Shown: in pieces, positions 38,307 to 47,347 of the stretch
Layout of the letters: every line of letters starts with the position of its first letter
Numbering within the stretch: the stretch's first letter is position 1
NCBI GenBank assembly: GCA_903837595.1
Contig: CAILVI010000349.1
Coordinates: 1-56,512 of the forward strand
Direction of reading: 5' to 3'
DNA: 56,512 nucleotides
DNA from: an uncultured Thiodictyon sp.
Lineage (GTDB): Bacteria; Pseudomonadota; Gammaproteobacteria; Chromatiales; Chromatiaceae
Made by a program: the position numbers and the translations under genes
The notes under the pieces: model-generated
What the model was told of the DNA's origin: nothing
The model's database searches: none
Seen by the model: the letters and a program-made list of their open reading frames with translations, nothing else

Positions 38307-38636
38307 AGACCTGACCTGCATGCTTGGGACCGCTGGAGATGCGGAAATGCCGGGACGCACAGGTCTTAAGAAGGCGCGCAGAACACAATCCAGTCGCAGA
38401 CCGTTGCCGGGTGCGCCGCAGGGGGCCGCGGCACACGCGCTGTGAAAACGTCCAAGCAATTGTAATGTTTTGTAAACTTCGCTCCGTCGTCCGCGGGACG
38501 GCGCAGCACAATCTTGATCATAACACGCACCCGCGACGGGTGATGCGATCGGTGGGGGCGGTAGACGCGCGCCTGGGAGCGCCGACCGTCCGTGGGCCTG
38601 ACCGCGGGCGGTTCAGGGCTTCGGGTTGGTCGCACC
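38307..38636. other. Upstream region of glgX
   Basis: No gene is seen. It should hold the glgX promoter, for which the AT-richer stretch near 38455-38480 is a candidate. A short hairpin (GTCCGCGGGAC, about 38488-38498) lies beside it. The far end borders the DUF5615 relic. Confidence 0.35.
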
Positions 38637-38968
38637 CTACTTGGTTTTCGTGAAGGACCAGCGGCGCTTCACGCCGTCACCGAAAAGCTGTCGGTGATCT
38701 GGGGCGCCACCCGACGACAGTATGGTTTGGCGTCCGCAACTGGTTGTGCTCAGCACAACAATGGCAACCCTGCGCTCTGCCAGATTCTGCTGATAGCGGA
38801 GGTTTTGATCGGTGGTGACCAAGACATCAAAGCCATGATGCTCTGCCTGCTGCAACAGTTCTCCGTTCGTCAGGTTGCTCCAGCCCAACTCGTACGCGGT
38901 GGAAACCTGATGATCGGCAGATGATTGCGTAGCGGTGCAGGTGTGCCTTGATCGAAAAGTACGCGCAC
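38637..38968 (-). pseudogene. DUF5615 PIN-like toxin relic (frameshifted)
   Basis: A GTG at 38968, overlapping the DUF433 stop, starts VRVLFDQGTPAPLRNHLP, the normal beginning of DUF5615 PIN-like proteins with the first acidic residue. The frame breaks near 38915. In the next frame the protein continues HQVSTAYELGWSNLTNGELL, then FDVLVTTDQNLRYQQNL and VAIVVLSTTS. The C-terminal part after that no longer looks like the family, which suggests a second lesion. DUF5615 proteins are putative RNases paired with DUF433 antitoxins, and this order (antitoxin first) is typical. Confidence 0.7.
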
Positions 38969-39186
38969 TACGCCGCCTCTAACGTACGCGCAGCGTGCTC
39001 CAGCACGGCACGCGCCTGCTGGACTGTGACCCCAGGAAACCACGCAACGAAATCAGACAATTGCGCCCCGTCCTCAAGGTTTTCAAACAGGGCGGAGACC
39101 GGTACGCGCGTACCACGGAAAACCCACGCGCCACTAACCTTTTGCGGGTCGCGCTCGACGGCAGGACATGAGGACCAATCGTTCAT
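38968..39186 (-). CDS. DUF433 antitoxin-like protein
   Basis: The 72-residue protein is a complete DUF433 domain: NDWSSCPAVERDPQKVSG, then WVFRGTRVPVSALFENLEDG and FVAWFPGVTVQQARAVLEHA. DUF433 has a winged-helix-like fold and usually acts as the antitoxin for a DUF5615 PIN-like toxin. Here the toxin gene that overlaps its stop (TAGTG) is broken. The ATG at 39186 is the family start. The frame, however, is open upstream and joins in frame with a nuclease-like fragment, so a longer fused product is possible. Confidence 0.75.
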   Translation of the reverse strand: MNDWSSCPAVERDPQKVSGAWVFRGTRVPVSALFENLEDGAQLSDFVAWFPGVTVQQARAVLEHAARTLEAA

Positions 39187-39303
39187 GGTGTAATGCTGAA
39201 CCTCCCACTTTGCGTTGCGCCCGACGGTTACGCCGCGCCGGCAAAGTTCGGCTGCGACGGCGTATTCTCCTGACAAGCCAATTGTTTCCGTCTCAATAGA
39301 CAT
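39187..39303 (-). pseudogene. N-terminal fragment of a PD-(D/E)XK-like protein fused to DUF433 frame
   Basis: An ATG at 39303 with an AGGGTGA ribosome site starts MSIETETIGLSGEYAVAAEL. This resembles the N-terminal helix of small PD-(D/E)XK nuclease-like proteins (GEYAVAAELCRRG). The expected catalytic strand is missing; instead the frame runs directly into DUF433. It looks like the end of a decayed gene cut by a rearrangement. The family call is tentative. Confidence 0.4.
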
Positions 39304-39463
39304 ATTCACCCTGAAGGTCAGGTGTTCCAACACGCCGACCGATTTGCATAAGTCGACCCCGACACGATGCGCCCCTTTCCCGTACCAGGAAACGATCACC
39401 CAAACGGCATACGGGAGATCTTAAGTCCGGTTTTCTGGCAAATGTAAGGGGTTTGTTTGCATC

Positions 39464-39674
39464 TCAATATCGCCGCCCGAGGTCCACCCACCGCCACACC
39501 GCCCAGAGCCCGATGAGCGCACAGACCGCCCCCACGCCGAAGGCGGCGAAGGGACCCGGCGTCACCCAGAGGACCCCGCCGATCAGACTGCCCGCCGCCC
39601 GCCCAGAAATGAATGAGCAAGCGGTGCATCACCAGGGACACCAGCACCTCCGACACCACCCCAAAGACCCACAG
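39464..39674 (-). pseudogene. Partial duplicate of the downstream MFS transporter gene
   Basis: The segment matches the 3' end of the MFS gene at 41683-42113 closely but with about 220 bases removed inside. One part matches its last 45 codons, and the next jumps to the region encoding LWVFGVVAEVLVFLVMHRLL (here with Ser for Ala and Phe). About 30 bases beyond the gene end also match (39432-39463 with about 41561-41590). It codes for nothing intact. Two copies of the region flank the GGDEF gene. Confidence 0.85.
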
Positions 39675-39881
39675 TTCCTTAGGGTCCGCTGTGCGGACCA
39701 ACGACTTCGCGGCTAGCTCGGTGGCCGGAAGCATGACCGAGGCCGCCGTTCGGAACACCGATCGGTCTGATCACTGATGGGCATGATTGCTTTTGCTTTG
39801 TCTTAACCGATCCCCGAAATTCCAAATCCGGTTTTGGGGTGGTCCCGGTCCACCTGCCAAAGGCAGCCCCCGACAAGCCTG

Positions 39882-41411
39882 TTATGGACTGAGGGTCACG
39901 ACACGGTTGCGTCCTGCTTCTTTCGCCTGGTAGAGCGCCTGATCCGCCTGCTCGAGGAGCGCATCCAGCGACATGGACTCACCCGCCAGGCCCGCGATCC
40001 CGACACTGATGGTCAGCGACACCGGCTGGCCTTTCAAGTCAACCGGTTGCGCGGTCAACGCCAAGCGGACCCGCTCCATGATCCCCTGCACCTGCGCTGG
40101 CGTCGCTTCCGGGAACAGCACCAGAAACTCATCGCCGCCAAATCGCGCCAGCACGTCAATGTCGCGGATATGTTCCTGGCAGATGCGGGTCACGGCGATC
40201 AGGGCCTGATCGCCGACGGTATGTCCATGGGTATCGTTGATGGACTTAAAATGATCAAGATCCATGATCGAGAGGCCCAGCGGGTGGTCAAGCCGAATGG
40301 CCCGTTTGATTTCGCTGGTCGCCAGTTCGATGAACCGCCGCCGGTTGACGACGCCGGTCAGCCCGTCCATGGCGGCTTGTTGCTGCAACTGTTCCTCGAG
40401 ACGTTTGCGTTCGGTGATATCCTCCAACAGGGCCACAACATAGTGTACCGATCGATCGGGGTGACGCACACACTGTAGGGCGAGTTCGGTAAAGACCGTG
40501 TGACCGTCTTTACAGATAAAGCGCTTCTCCAGATTGTAGCGCTCGATCTCGCCCGCCATGACGCGCTCAAACTGTGCCAGATCGACGGCCAAATCATCGG
40601 GATGCGTGAGATCCGTCCAGGTCATCGACAGCAATTCGTCTTTGGTGTAGCCCAGCAGGTCGCACAGCTTCGCATTGACATCCAGCCAGCCTTTGTCCGG
40701 CGAGGTGATGGTAATACCGATCAGCGGCAGCTCAAAGTAACTGCGGAAGCGCGCCTCACTGGCGCGAAGTTCATGATCGGCCCTTTCCCTGGCCAGCAGC
40801 AGGATACCGAAACCGCCGGCCAGCAGCATATAATAGACTGCCACGTGGAGCACCTGATGCACCAGCGACGAGGTGAAGATCGTCGGGTTCTCGGATGGCA
40901 GTGAGGCCCATAACATGCGGCCGGCAAAGACCGCAGCTATCGCCAGGTAACTCCACCCAAGATAGCTGGCCAACGCCGAGCGCGTACCCTGCTGTTTCAG
41001 AAACGCCCATCCAGGTAAGGCGAAAAAGATCGTGTCTACCACGGACGCCGCGATGATCCGCTGGGTCACCGACAAAAAGGGGAAAGCGGCCGCCATCAGG
41101 ATGATGACTGCAAGGCACGAGAGGTGCAGTGTGCGGCTGACGGGGCGTCCAGTGATGCGAAAAATCGCCCAACATTCATAGGCAAAGCCCCCCAACAAGC
41201 AACTGTTGGCCACCGCCATGCTCCAAAAATCCGGGATTGAGCCCCGTCCGCAGAGCAGTAGCGAGCCGATGCCTTGCATAATCTTGGCCGCGGCCCAGTA
41301 CGGAATCCGCTGCGACGGCCCCTGCCCGCGCTGATACAGTATGAGCAGAAACCCAAAAATAAGCTGGCCGAATCCGAGAAACAGAATAGCCGTCTGGGTG
41401 TCGATGATCAT
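39882..41411 (-). CDS. Membrane PAS-GGDEF diguanylate cyclase
   Basis: The 509-residue protein has seven or so membrane helices (about 5-210), a PAS domain with PAC end (about 220-340, SYFELPLIGITITSPDKGW; LLEDITERKRLEEQLQQQ) and a GGDEF domain (about 345-509). The active site is intact (LARFGGDEFLVLFP). The inhibitory RxxD site is also present at the right distance (RDID), so feedback control by c-di-GMP is expected. DLDHFKSINDTHGH and ADQALYQAKEAGRNRV are typical. It synthesises c-di-GMP at the inner membrane and may oppose the HD-GYP protein at 26650. It lies between the two copies of the MFS segment, so it may have arrived by a local rearrangement. Confidence 0.93.
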   Translation of the reverse strand: MIIDTQTAILFLGFGQLIFGFLLILYQRGQGPSQRIPYWAAAKIMQGIGSLLLCGRGSIPDFWSMAVANSCLLGGFAYECWAIFRITGRPVSRTLHLSCLAVIILMAAAFPFLSVTQRIIAASVVDTIFFALPGWAFLKQQGTRSALASYLGWSYLAIAAVFAGRMLWASLPSENPTIFTSSLVHQVLHVAVYYMLLAGGFGILLLARERADHELRASEARFRSYFELPLIGITITSPDKGWLDVNAKLCDLLGYTKDELLSMTWTDLTHPDDLAVDLAQFERVMAGEIERYNLEKRFICKDGHTVFTELALQCVRHPDRSVHYVVALLEDITERKRLEEQLQQQAAMDGLTGVVNRRRFIELATSEIKRAIRLDHPLGLSIMDLDHFKSINDTHGHTVGDQALIAVTRICQEHIRDIDVLARFGGDEFLVLFPEATPAQVQGIMERVRLALTAQPVDLKGQPVSLTISVGIAGLAGESMSLDALLEQADQALYQAKEAGRNRVVTLSP

Positions 41412-41678
41412 TGCAGTGAACAGGGGCTCAATTGACTAGGCGCAATTAACTCTTTTTTGGTCTTTCCTGGTCAGACCCAATTGAACCGGGCCCCATTTCT
41501 GCCGTTTCTGTTCCCGAAAACGATCAAATATGCGGCATGATCGCGATTGTAGACCCCGTTTCTTGGCAAATGCAAAGGTTTCTTGTGCATCAGTATGGCG
41601 ACCGGTTTGTCGCTGTCAGGCGTCACCGGGGCTTGAGCCAGGCGCCAGCCGCACATTGGGCACAAGACTCCATGACGA

Positions 41679-42842
41679 TCAATATCGCCGCCCGAGATCC
41701 ACCCAGCGCCAAACCGCCCAGAGTCCCAGCAGCGCGGCAAACGCCCCCACACCGAAGGCGGCCAAGGGGCCCGGCGTCACCCAGAGGACCCCGCCGATCA
41801 GGCTCCCCGCCGCCCCGCCGGCACCAAAGCTCAGGCTGTTATAGAGGGCCTGGCCCCGCCCCTGGGTGCGACCGGGAAAATAATGGTGGATCAGATGGAT
41901 TGCGGCGACATGGAAGGTGCCGAAGCTGGCCGCGTGCAGACTCTGCGCGACGATCTGGATCGGCAAGGACGCAACAAAGGCGCCGATCAGCAGCCAGCGC
42001 AGCGCCCCCAGACCCAGGCTCCAGAGCAGCACCCGCCGCGCCCCGAAATGGATGAGCAGCCGGTGCATCACCAGGAACACCAACACCTCCGCCACTACCC
42101 CGAAGACCCACAGCCCTCCCACCAACCCGGTCGAATAGCCGGCCTCCTTGAGGTGGATGGAATAGAAGGCGTAATAGATGCCGTGCCCCAACTGCATGAG
42201 AAAGCAGGCGCCGAGCAGCGCGATGACCTCGGGGCGCCGCAGCAGTCCGCGCAGCGTCGGGGCCGGACCCGCCGCCTGGACCGGTGGGCTGTCGGGGACC
42301 AGCAGGGTGCTGAGCCAGTTCGCCAGATAGAGGGTCAGGACCCACACCGGTACGATCGCCAGCGGCGCACTCTCCAGATGCAACCCCAGGGTCCCCACCA
42401 CCAGGATGAAGCCCACCGATCCCCAGACCCGCACACGGGCATAGTGCGCCGGCCGCGACCCCAGGTGATTGAAGGTCACCGCCTCCACCAGCGGTAGCGA
42501 GGCGTTCCAGAAGAAGCTGAAGAGCGTCATCGCCGCCGCCATGGTCCAGAAGCCGTCGGCGACAAAGACAGTACCGAAGACCAGCACGGTGCCCAGGGCG
42601 GCGAGGCGCACCAGTGGCATGCGCCGGCCGGTGCGGTCCACCCAGTGCCCCCACAGCAGCGGTGCGACGATCTTGGTCGCCCCCAGGATCGCCATCAACT
42701 GGCCGACGGCCAGTGCGTCGAACCCGCGGGATTGGAGATACAGGCCCCAATAGGGGACCAGGGCACCGAGGGCAGCGAAATAGAAGAGGTAGCAGGCCGA
42801 GAGCCGCCAATAGGGCAGCGTCGCCCGGGGGCCGACGGCCAA
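41679..42842 (-). CDS. MFS transporter, HcaT/phenylpropionate-permease type
   Basis: The protein has 12 membrane helices and opens with PYWRLSACYLFYFAALGALVPY cut at its first helix, the usual start of this MFS subgroup. It has the WVDRTGRRMPLVRL loop after TM2 and HYARVRVWGSVGFIL near TM5. An ATG at 42929 lies inside aroC (75-base overlap) and adds a Pro-rich stretch without similarity. I prefer the TTG at 42842, 12 bases after the aroC stop, although no strong ribosome site precedes it. The substrate is unknown; relatives include aromatic acid and nucleoside permeases. A damaged partial copy lies at 39464-39674. Confidence 0.8.
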   Translation of the reverse strand: MAVGPRATLPYWRLSACYLFYFAALGALVPYWGLYLQSRGFDALAVGQLMAILGATKIVAPLLWGHWVDRTGRRMPLVRLAALGTVLVFGTVFVADGFWTMAAAMTLFSFFWNASLPLVEAVTFNHLGSRPAHYARVRVWGSVGFILVVGTLGLHLESAPLAIVPVWVLTLYLANWLSTLLVPDSPPVQAAGPAPTLRGLLRRPEVIALLGACFLMQLGHGIYYAFYSIHLKEAGYSTGLVGGLWVFGVVAEVLVFLVMHRLLIHFGARRVLLWSLGLGALRWLLIGAFVASLPIQIVAQSLHAASFGTFHVAAIHLIHHYFPGRTQGRGQALYNSLSFGAGGAAGSLIGGVLWVTPGPLAAFGVGAFAALLGLWAVWRWVDLGRRY

Positions 42843-42853
42843 TGCGCCGCGGT

Positions 42854-43957
42854 TCAGCGGGGCGCCGCGGCCGGGATCGGCGGGGTCGGTGGGATCACAT
42901 CGCCGTTCTGGGCGCGCTGGCGCAGCCAATGGTCCAGCAGGACGATCGCCACCATCGCCTCGGCGATGGGGGTGGCACGGATGCCGACACAGGGGTCATG
43001 GCGGCCGGTGGTGACGACCTGCGTCGCCTGGCCATGCGTGTCGATGGTGCGCCCCGGCAGCCGCAGGCTGGAGGTGGGCTTGAGCGCGATACGGGCGCGG
43101 ATGTCCTGCCCAGTGGAGATCCCGCCCAGGATACCCCCCGCGTGGTTGGACAGGAAACCCGCCGGGGTCAGTTCGTCGCGGTGCTCGGTCCCCTTCTGCT
43201 CGATGCAGTCAAAACCGGCCCCGATCTCTACCCCCTTGACCGCGTTGATACTCATCAGCGCGTGCGCCAGGTCCGCGTCCAACCGGTCGAAAATGGGCTC
43301 GCCGATCCCGGCCGGCATGCCGCTGGCGATCACGGTCACGGCCGCGCCGATGGAGTTACCCTCCTTGCGCAGGTCGTCCATGTAGGCCTCCAGCTCGGGC
43401 ACCGTCTGCGCACAGGGGCAGAAAAAGGGGTTGCGCTCCACCTCCGCCCAGTCGAAGCCGCGGGGGCGGATCGGGCCGAGCTGCGAGAGGTAACCGCGCA
43501 CTAGGACACCGCAGCGCTCGAACAGGTATTTCTTGGCGATGGCCCCGGCGGCCACCCGCACCGCGGTCTCGCGCGCCGAGGAGCGCCCGCCGCCGCGGTA
43601 GTCGCGCCGGCCATACTTTTGGTCGTAGGTGTAGTCCGCGTGGCCGGGACGGTAACGGTCGGCGATCTCCGAATAGTCCTTGGAGCGCTGGTCCTCGTTG
43701 CGGATCAGCAGCCCAATGGGCGCGCCGGTGGTCTCGCCCTCGAAGACACCGGAGAGAATCTCCACCTGGTCGGATTCGCGCCGCTGGGTGGTATGGCGCG
43801 ACTTACCGGGCTTGCGCCGGTCCAGATCGCGCTGCAGGTCCGCCGCGCACAGCGCTAGCCCCGGCGGGCAGCCGTCAACGATCCCGCCGATCGCCGGGCC
43901 GTGACTTTCACCGAACCCGGTGACCACGAAGAGCTTGCCGAAGCTGTTACCAGACAT
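42854..43957 (-). CDS. aroC: Chorismate synthase
   Basis: AroC converts 5-enolpyruvylshikimate 3-phosphate to chorismate with reduced FMN. All three family signatures are present: [18 protein letters not shown] (about 13-30), [17 protein letters not shown] (about 119-135) and [20 protein letters not shown] (about 305-325), with the conserved RATPIAEAM after it. The 367-residue length is normal. The start [10 protein letters not shown] is standard for the family. It lies 10 bases after the TolC-like gene stop on the same strand but is functionally unrelated to it. Confidence 0.97.
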   Translation of the reverse strand: MSGNSFGKLFVVTGFGESHGPAIGGIVDGCPPGLALCAADLQRDLDRRKPGKSRHTTQRRESDQVEILSGVFEGETTGAPIGLLIRNEDQRSKDYSEIADRYRPGHADYTYDQKYGRRDYRGGGRSSARETAVRVAAGAIAKKYLFERCGVLVRGYLSQLGPIRPRGFDWAEVERNPFFCPCAQTVPELEAYMDDLRKEGNSIGAAVTVIASGMPAGIGEPIFDRLDADLAHALMSINAVKGVEIGAGFDCIEQKGTEHRDELTPAGFLSNHAGGILGGISTGQDIRARIALKPTSSLRLPGRTIDTHGQATQVVTTGRHDPCVGIRATPIAEAMVAIVLLDHWLRQRAQNGDVIPPTPPIPAAAPR

Positions 43958-43967
43958 TTTGAGCGTC

Positions 43968-45332
43968 CTAATAGGCCGGCGGCATCACCTTATCGGCTGG
44001 GTTCAGCCAGGCGTTACCCTTGCCCAGAACGTCACGGTTCAGGGTGCTCGTGGCCTGATGGAGCTTGACCCCATTGATAATATAGGTGTAACGGGAGGCG
44101 AGATAGTCGAACTCGGCCTGGAACAGGCTGCGTTGGGCGTTGAGCACGTCCACCTGGGTACGGGTGCCGACCTCCAGACCCGCCTGAGTGGATTCGAGCG
44201 AGGAGCGCGCCGATTTCACGGCCGCCTGGCGGGCCTTCACATCCTCAATGCTGGAGTTGATGCCGCGGAACGCATCCTTGACCTGCTGGTCCACCTTGCG
44301 GCGGGTTGCATCCAGTTGGTCCTGGGCGGCCCGAAAGTTGTACCCCGCCTGACGGGTACGGGAGGCCACCGCCCCGCCCTGATAGATCGGCACCGTCAGG
44401 GTCAGGGCAATGGTGCCGGTATCCGAGTCAGTGTTGTATATGGCCCCAGAGCGGACACTGCCAACGCTCGCCTGGAGCCCGACCGTGGGATAGTACCCGG
44501 ACTTCTGGATCTCGATGTTGGTCTTGGCGGAGGCCGCCGCGTCGACGGCGGCGATGATCGAGAAATTGTTGCGCTGGGCACTGTCGGCCCAGGTTGTGAT
44601 CTGGTTGGGCTGCGGCGGACTCAGCGGCAGCTTGTCGCCAAGCCGGGCCAGGGGCAGATGGATGGGTCCCACGATCACCCGCAAGGCCTCCCAGGCATTG
44701 TCCAAGGTGGTCTTGGCGAGGATCAGACCGGCCTTGGATTTGTCGGAGGCCGCCTGGCTGTCATTGACGTCGGTGATGGCCACCAGCCCCACCTCGAACC
44801 GCTGCTTGGACTGTTCCAACTGGCGCTCGTCCGCCCGCACCAGGGCCTCCTGCACGGTGACCGCGTCGGACGCCTTCAGCACGTCGAAGTAGGCCTGCGT
44901 GGTGCGCACCATCAGATCGATTTCGGCGCTGCGAAACTGCGCCTCGGCCTGGGCGATCACGGTCTCGGACTGCTTGAGCGTCATCCAGTTGGCGCGGTTG
45001 TAGACCGACTGAGTCACCACCGCCTTGCCGCTCTGGGTACTGTAATTATCCCTAATGTTCATAGTCCCGAATTGGGTCGTCGAACTACTCTTAAGATTAG
45101 TGTAGTCGACGGTCCCCTGCAGTCCGACATTAGGCAGCATGGGGGCGATGGCCTGGGGCCGGGTCTCCATGGTGGCAAAGAGCTTTTGCTCCGCCTCGCG
45201 CAGCGTTGGATCGCTCTGCACCGCCAGGTCGTAGATCTGGATCAGGTCGTCGGCGCGCCCCGCACACGGGATCATGAGGGCGGGCGCAACCACAAGGGTG
45301 GCGATCAGAGAAGGGCGCAGTTTCCGCATCAC
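43968..45332 (-). CDS. TolC-family outer membrane efflux protein
   Basis: The 454-residue protein has a signal peptide ([20 protein letters not shown], cleavage near residue 27) and two repeats of the outer membrane efflux protein domain. It begins [20 protein letters not shown], has the long coiled helices, and has the second-repeat motif [26 protein letters not shown] shortened at [19 protein letters not shown]. This is close to E. coli TolC in length and layout. It would form the trimeric outer channel for the RND pump at 46138-50500. A MarR-type operator candidate at 45499-45514 lies 167 bases upstream of its start. Confidence 0.93.
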   Translation of the reverse strand: MMRKLRPSLIATLVVAPALMIPCAGRADDLIQIYDLAVQSDPTLREAEQKLFATMETRPQAIAPMLPNVGLQGTVDYTNLKSSSTTQFGTMNIRDNYSTQSGKAVVTQSVYNRANWMTLKQSETVIAQAEAQFRSAEIDLMVRTTQAYFDVLKASDAVTVQEALVRADERQLEQSKQRFEVGLVAITDVNDSQAASDKSKAGLILAKTTLDNAWEALRVIVGPIHLPLARLGDKLPLSPPQPNQITTWADSAQRNNFSIIAAVDAAASAKTNIEIQKSGYYPTVGLQASVGSVRSGAIYNTDSDTGTIALTLTVPIYQGGAVASRTRQAGYNFRAAQDQLDATRRKVDQQVKDAFRGINSSIEDVKARQAAVKSARSSLESTQAGLEVGTRTQVDVLNAQRSLFQAEFDYLASRYTYIINGVKLHQATSTLNRDVLGKGNAWLNPADKVMPPAY

Positions 45333-45498
45333 AAGAGTCCTGGTACAGGGGGCGGCGGGGTCCGTCGACCGTTAAGCCGGGCAGTATAGGCGACGCGCGC
45401 GACCGGGCTCAATGTCAATGGACATGGCGTCCCAGTCGCAACTGAGACCGGCAAGGCAACTCGACGAACCATAGGGATGCCTCTTGCAACGCGACAAA

Positions 45499-45514
45499 CT
45501 GTCTCGCGAGATAG
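45499..45514. promoter_or_regulatory. Candidate MarR operator upstream of the TolC-like gene
   Basis: CTGTCTCGCGAGATAG is a near-perfect palindrome (core TCTCGCGAGA). It shares 15 of 16 bases with the site at 46096-46111 in front of the adaptor gene. Its place upstream of the TolC-like gene suggests shared control of both efflux transcripts. Confidence 0.65.
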
Positions 45515-45535
45515 ATATTATCACCGGAGCGTCTT

Positions 45536-46021
45536 TCAGGCATCCACGAGTTTGCGCAGGATCGCCGTTGCCTGCTCGATCTCCGCATCGCTCAGCGCGG
45601 CACTGACCCACGCGTCGGTGATGGTGACCACCTCGCCGATGGCGGCCGCGACGATAGGCTGCGCCGCCGCCGTCAGCTGCACGGGCTTGACCCGCCGATC
45701 GGCGCTATCGGTCAGGCGCTCGACCAGCCCCTTGGCCTCCAGTTGCTGCAGAATCTTGGCCAGGCCCCCGGAGGTGATAAACACGGATCGCTGGAGCACC
45801 GAGGGGGTCAGTACCCAGGGCGGGGGCGAGCGGCGTAGCGTCGCGAGCACGTCCAACTCCGCCGGGCTGAGCCCATAGCGGGCGCTCAGGGCCTCGGCGC
45901 TCTTCATGTGCTTGTCGCGCGCACGGTGGAGCGCCACGACAAACGGCATCACTCGGGCATCGAAGGTCTCCGGCCAATACATACGGTGCATGGCAACAAC
46001 GTCGCGCGGATCATCCGGCAT
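45536..46021 (-). CDS. MarR-family transcriptional regulator
   Basis: I chose the ATG at 46021 for its AGGAG ribosome site 8 bases upstream; the frame is open to 46126. The 161-residue protein has the MarR winged helix-turn-helix at about 45-120 (YGLSPAELDVLATLRRS; LQRSVFITSGGLAKILQQLEAKG truncated at its recognition helix; LVERLTDSADRRVKPVQLT in the wing). Helices at both ends form the dimer domain. It lies between the TolC-like gene and the divergent adaptor gene, and two matching palindromes flank it, so it is the likely repressor of the efflux set. The inducing ligand is unknown. Confidence 0.9.
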   Translation of the reverse strand: MPDDPRDVVAMHRMYWPETFDARVMPFVVALHRARDKHMKSAEALSARYGLSPAELDVLATLRRSPPPWVLTPSVLQRSVFITSGGLAKILQQLEAKGLVERLTDSADRRVKPVQLTAAAQPIVAAAIGEVVTITDAWVSAALSDAEIEQATAILRKLVDA

Positions 46022-46095
46022 GCAGGCAGCTCCTTGGGCTAACGACTGGGCAATTCCGGAATTATGTTGCCTGGAAGCCAATTTGGCAATAGTAT

Positions 46096-46111
46096 CTGTC
46101 TTGCGAGATAG
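46096..46111. promoter_or_regulatory. Candidate MarR operator upstream of the RND adaptor gene
   Basis: CTGTCTTGCGAGATAG lies between divergent marR-like and adaptor genes, 26 bases before the adaptor ATG. It differs by one base from the palindrome at 45499-45514. The position near the adaptor start fits repression of both divergent promoters. Confidence 0.65.
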
Positions 46112-46137
46112 TTTTTCGCGCTGCACGAGAGAGTCCC

Positions 46138-47325
46138 ATGTTGCGTCGCCTTGCCTTGCCGGTCTCGATCATGACCGCAATCCTGTTGTTGGCCGGATGC
46201 GGCCGGCCCGCCCCCTCCCCTGCCGGCGGCCCACCCGGGGCGCCGCCGCAGGTCGGGATCGTCACGGTCGCGCCGCGCGCGGCCACCCTGACCACCGAAC
46301 TGGCCGGGCGCACCTCGCCCTACCGGATCGCCGAGGTACGCCCGCAGGTCGGCGGCATCATCCAGGAACGCAGCTTCCAGGAGGGTGCCGCGATCACCGT
46401 CAACCAGGTGCTCTATCGCATTGACCCGGCGCTCTATCAGGCCGCGTACGACAGCGCCAAGGCCACCCTGAGCCGCTCGCGGGCCACGCTGGATCGGGCC
46501 CGCATCAAGGCGGAGCGCTACACCAATCTCGTCAAGTCCAAGTCGGTCAGCCAGGAGGATTACGACGACACCGAGGCCGCACTCAAACAGGCCATAGCCA
46601 GTGTGGCGGTCGATGAGGCGGCCGTGGAGACCGCCCGCATCAACCTGGAATTCACCCGGGTCACCTCCCCCATCGCCGGGCGCATCGGCCGCTCGATGGT
46701 CACTCAAGGGGCGCTGGTGACGGCCAATCAGGCGATGGCGCTCGCCACCGTCCAGCAGCTCGACCCGATCTATGTGGACCTCACCCAATCCAACAGCCAG
46801 CTGCTGCAATTGCGGCGCGCCCTGGAAGACGGCCGCCTGCAACGCCCGGACGGCAAGCAGGCCAAGGTGACCCTGACGCTGGAGGACGGCAGCACCTTTA
46901 ACCAGATCGGCCGCCTGGAATTCTCCGAGGTGACGGTGGACCGCGGCACCGGCGCGGTGACCCTGCGCGCCTCCTTTGCGAATCCGGACCATGTCCTGTT
47001 GCCGGGGATGTTTGTCCGCGCCCGGGTGGAGGAAGGGGTGCGCCCCGACGCGATCCTGGTCCCCCAGCAGGCCGTGAGCCGCAACCGGCTTGGCCAGCCG
47101 ACCGCCCTGGTGCTGACCGCGGACGACCGCGTGGAGAGCCGGGCCCTCACCGTCGACCGCGCGCAAGGCAACCTGTGGCTGATCGACAGCGGTTTGAATC
47201 CCGGTGATCGGCTCATCGCGGAAGGGACCCAGAAGGTCAAGCCCGGGGACAAGGCAAACGCCGTGGCCATAGACCTGAGCGCCCAACCCGGACCCGCCGC
47301 CCCGGCGACCGCAAAAAAACCCTGA
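46138..47325 (+). CDS. RND efflux periplasmic adaptor (AcrA/MexA type lipoprotein)
   Basis: The 395-residue membrane fusion protein starts with a lipoprotein signal peptide and lipobox (LLLAGCGRP, Cys near residue 21). It then has the biotinyl-lipoyl half motifs ([38 protein letters not shown]) around an alpha-helical hairpin (about 95-165). The beta-barrel and membrane-proximal domains follow ([38 protein letters not shown]). It bridges the inner membrane pump and the TolC-like channel. It is 22 bases before the pump gene, with a MarR-type palindrome just upstream. Confidence 0.95.
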   Translation: MLRRLALPVSIMTAILLLAGCGRPAPSPAGGPPGAPPQVGIVTVAPRAATLTTELAGRTSPYRIAEVRPQVGGIIQERSFQEGAAITVNQVLYRIDPALYQAAYDSAKATLSRSRATLDRARIKAERYTNLVKSKSVSQEDYDDTEAALKQAIASVAVDEAAVETARINLEFTRVTSPIAGRIGRSMVTQGALVTANQAMALATVQQLDPIYVDLTQSNSQLLQLRRALEDGRLQRPDGKQAKVTLTLEDGSTFNQIGRLEFSEVTVDRGTGAVTLRASFANPDHVLLPGMFVRARVEEGVRPDAILVPQQAVSRNRLGQPTALVLTADDRVESRALTVDRAQGNLWLIDSGLNPGDRLIAEGTQKVKPGDKANAVAIDLSAQPGPAAPATAKKP

Positions 47326-47347
47326 GCCAGCCGGAGCACACGCCACC

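Noticed and set aside
39396-39758. Small membrane protein of about 120 codons
   Set aside because: Its core is the deleted copy of the MFS gene read through a junction; the ends have no similarity to anything, so it is a pseudogene fragment.
43920-45389. Open frame of about 489 codons opposite the TolC-like gene
   Set aside because: It is an antisense shadow; the TolC-like protein has a signal peptide and both repeats on the minus strand.
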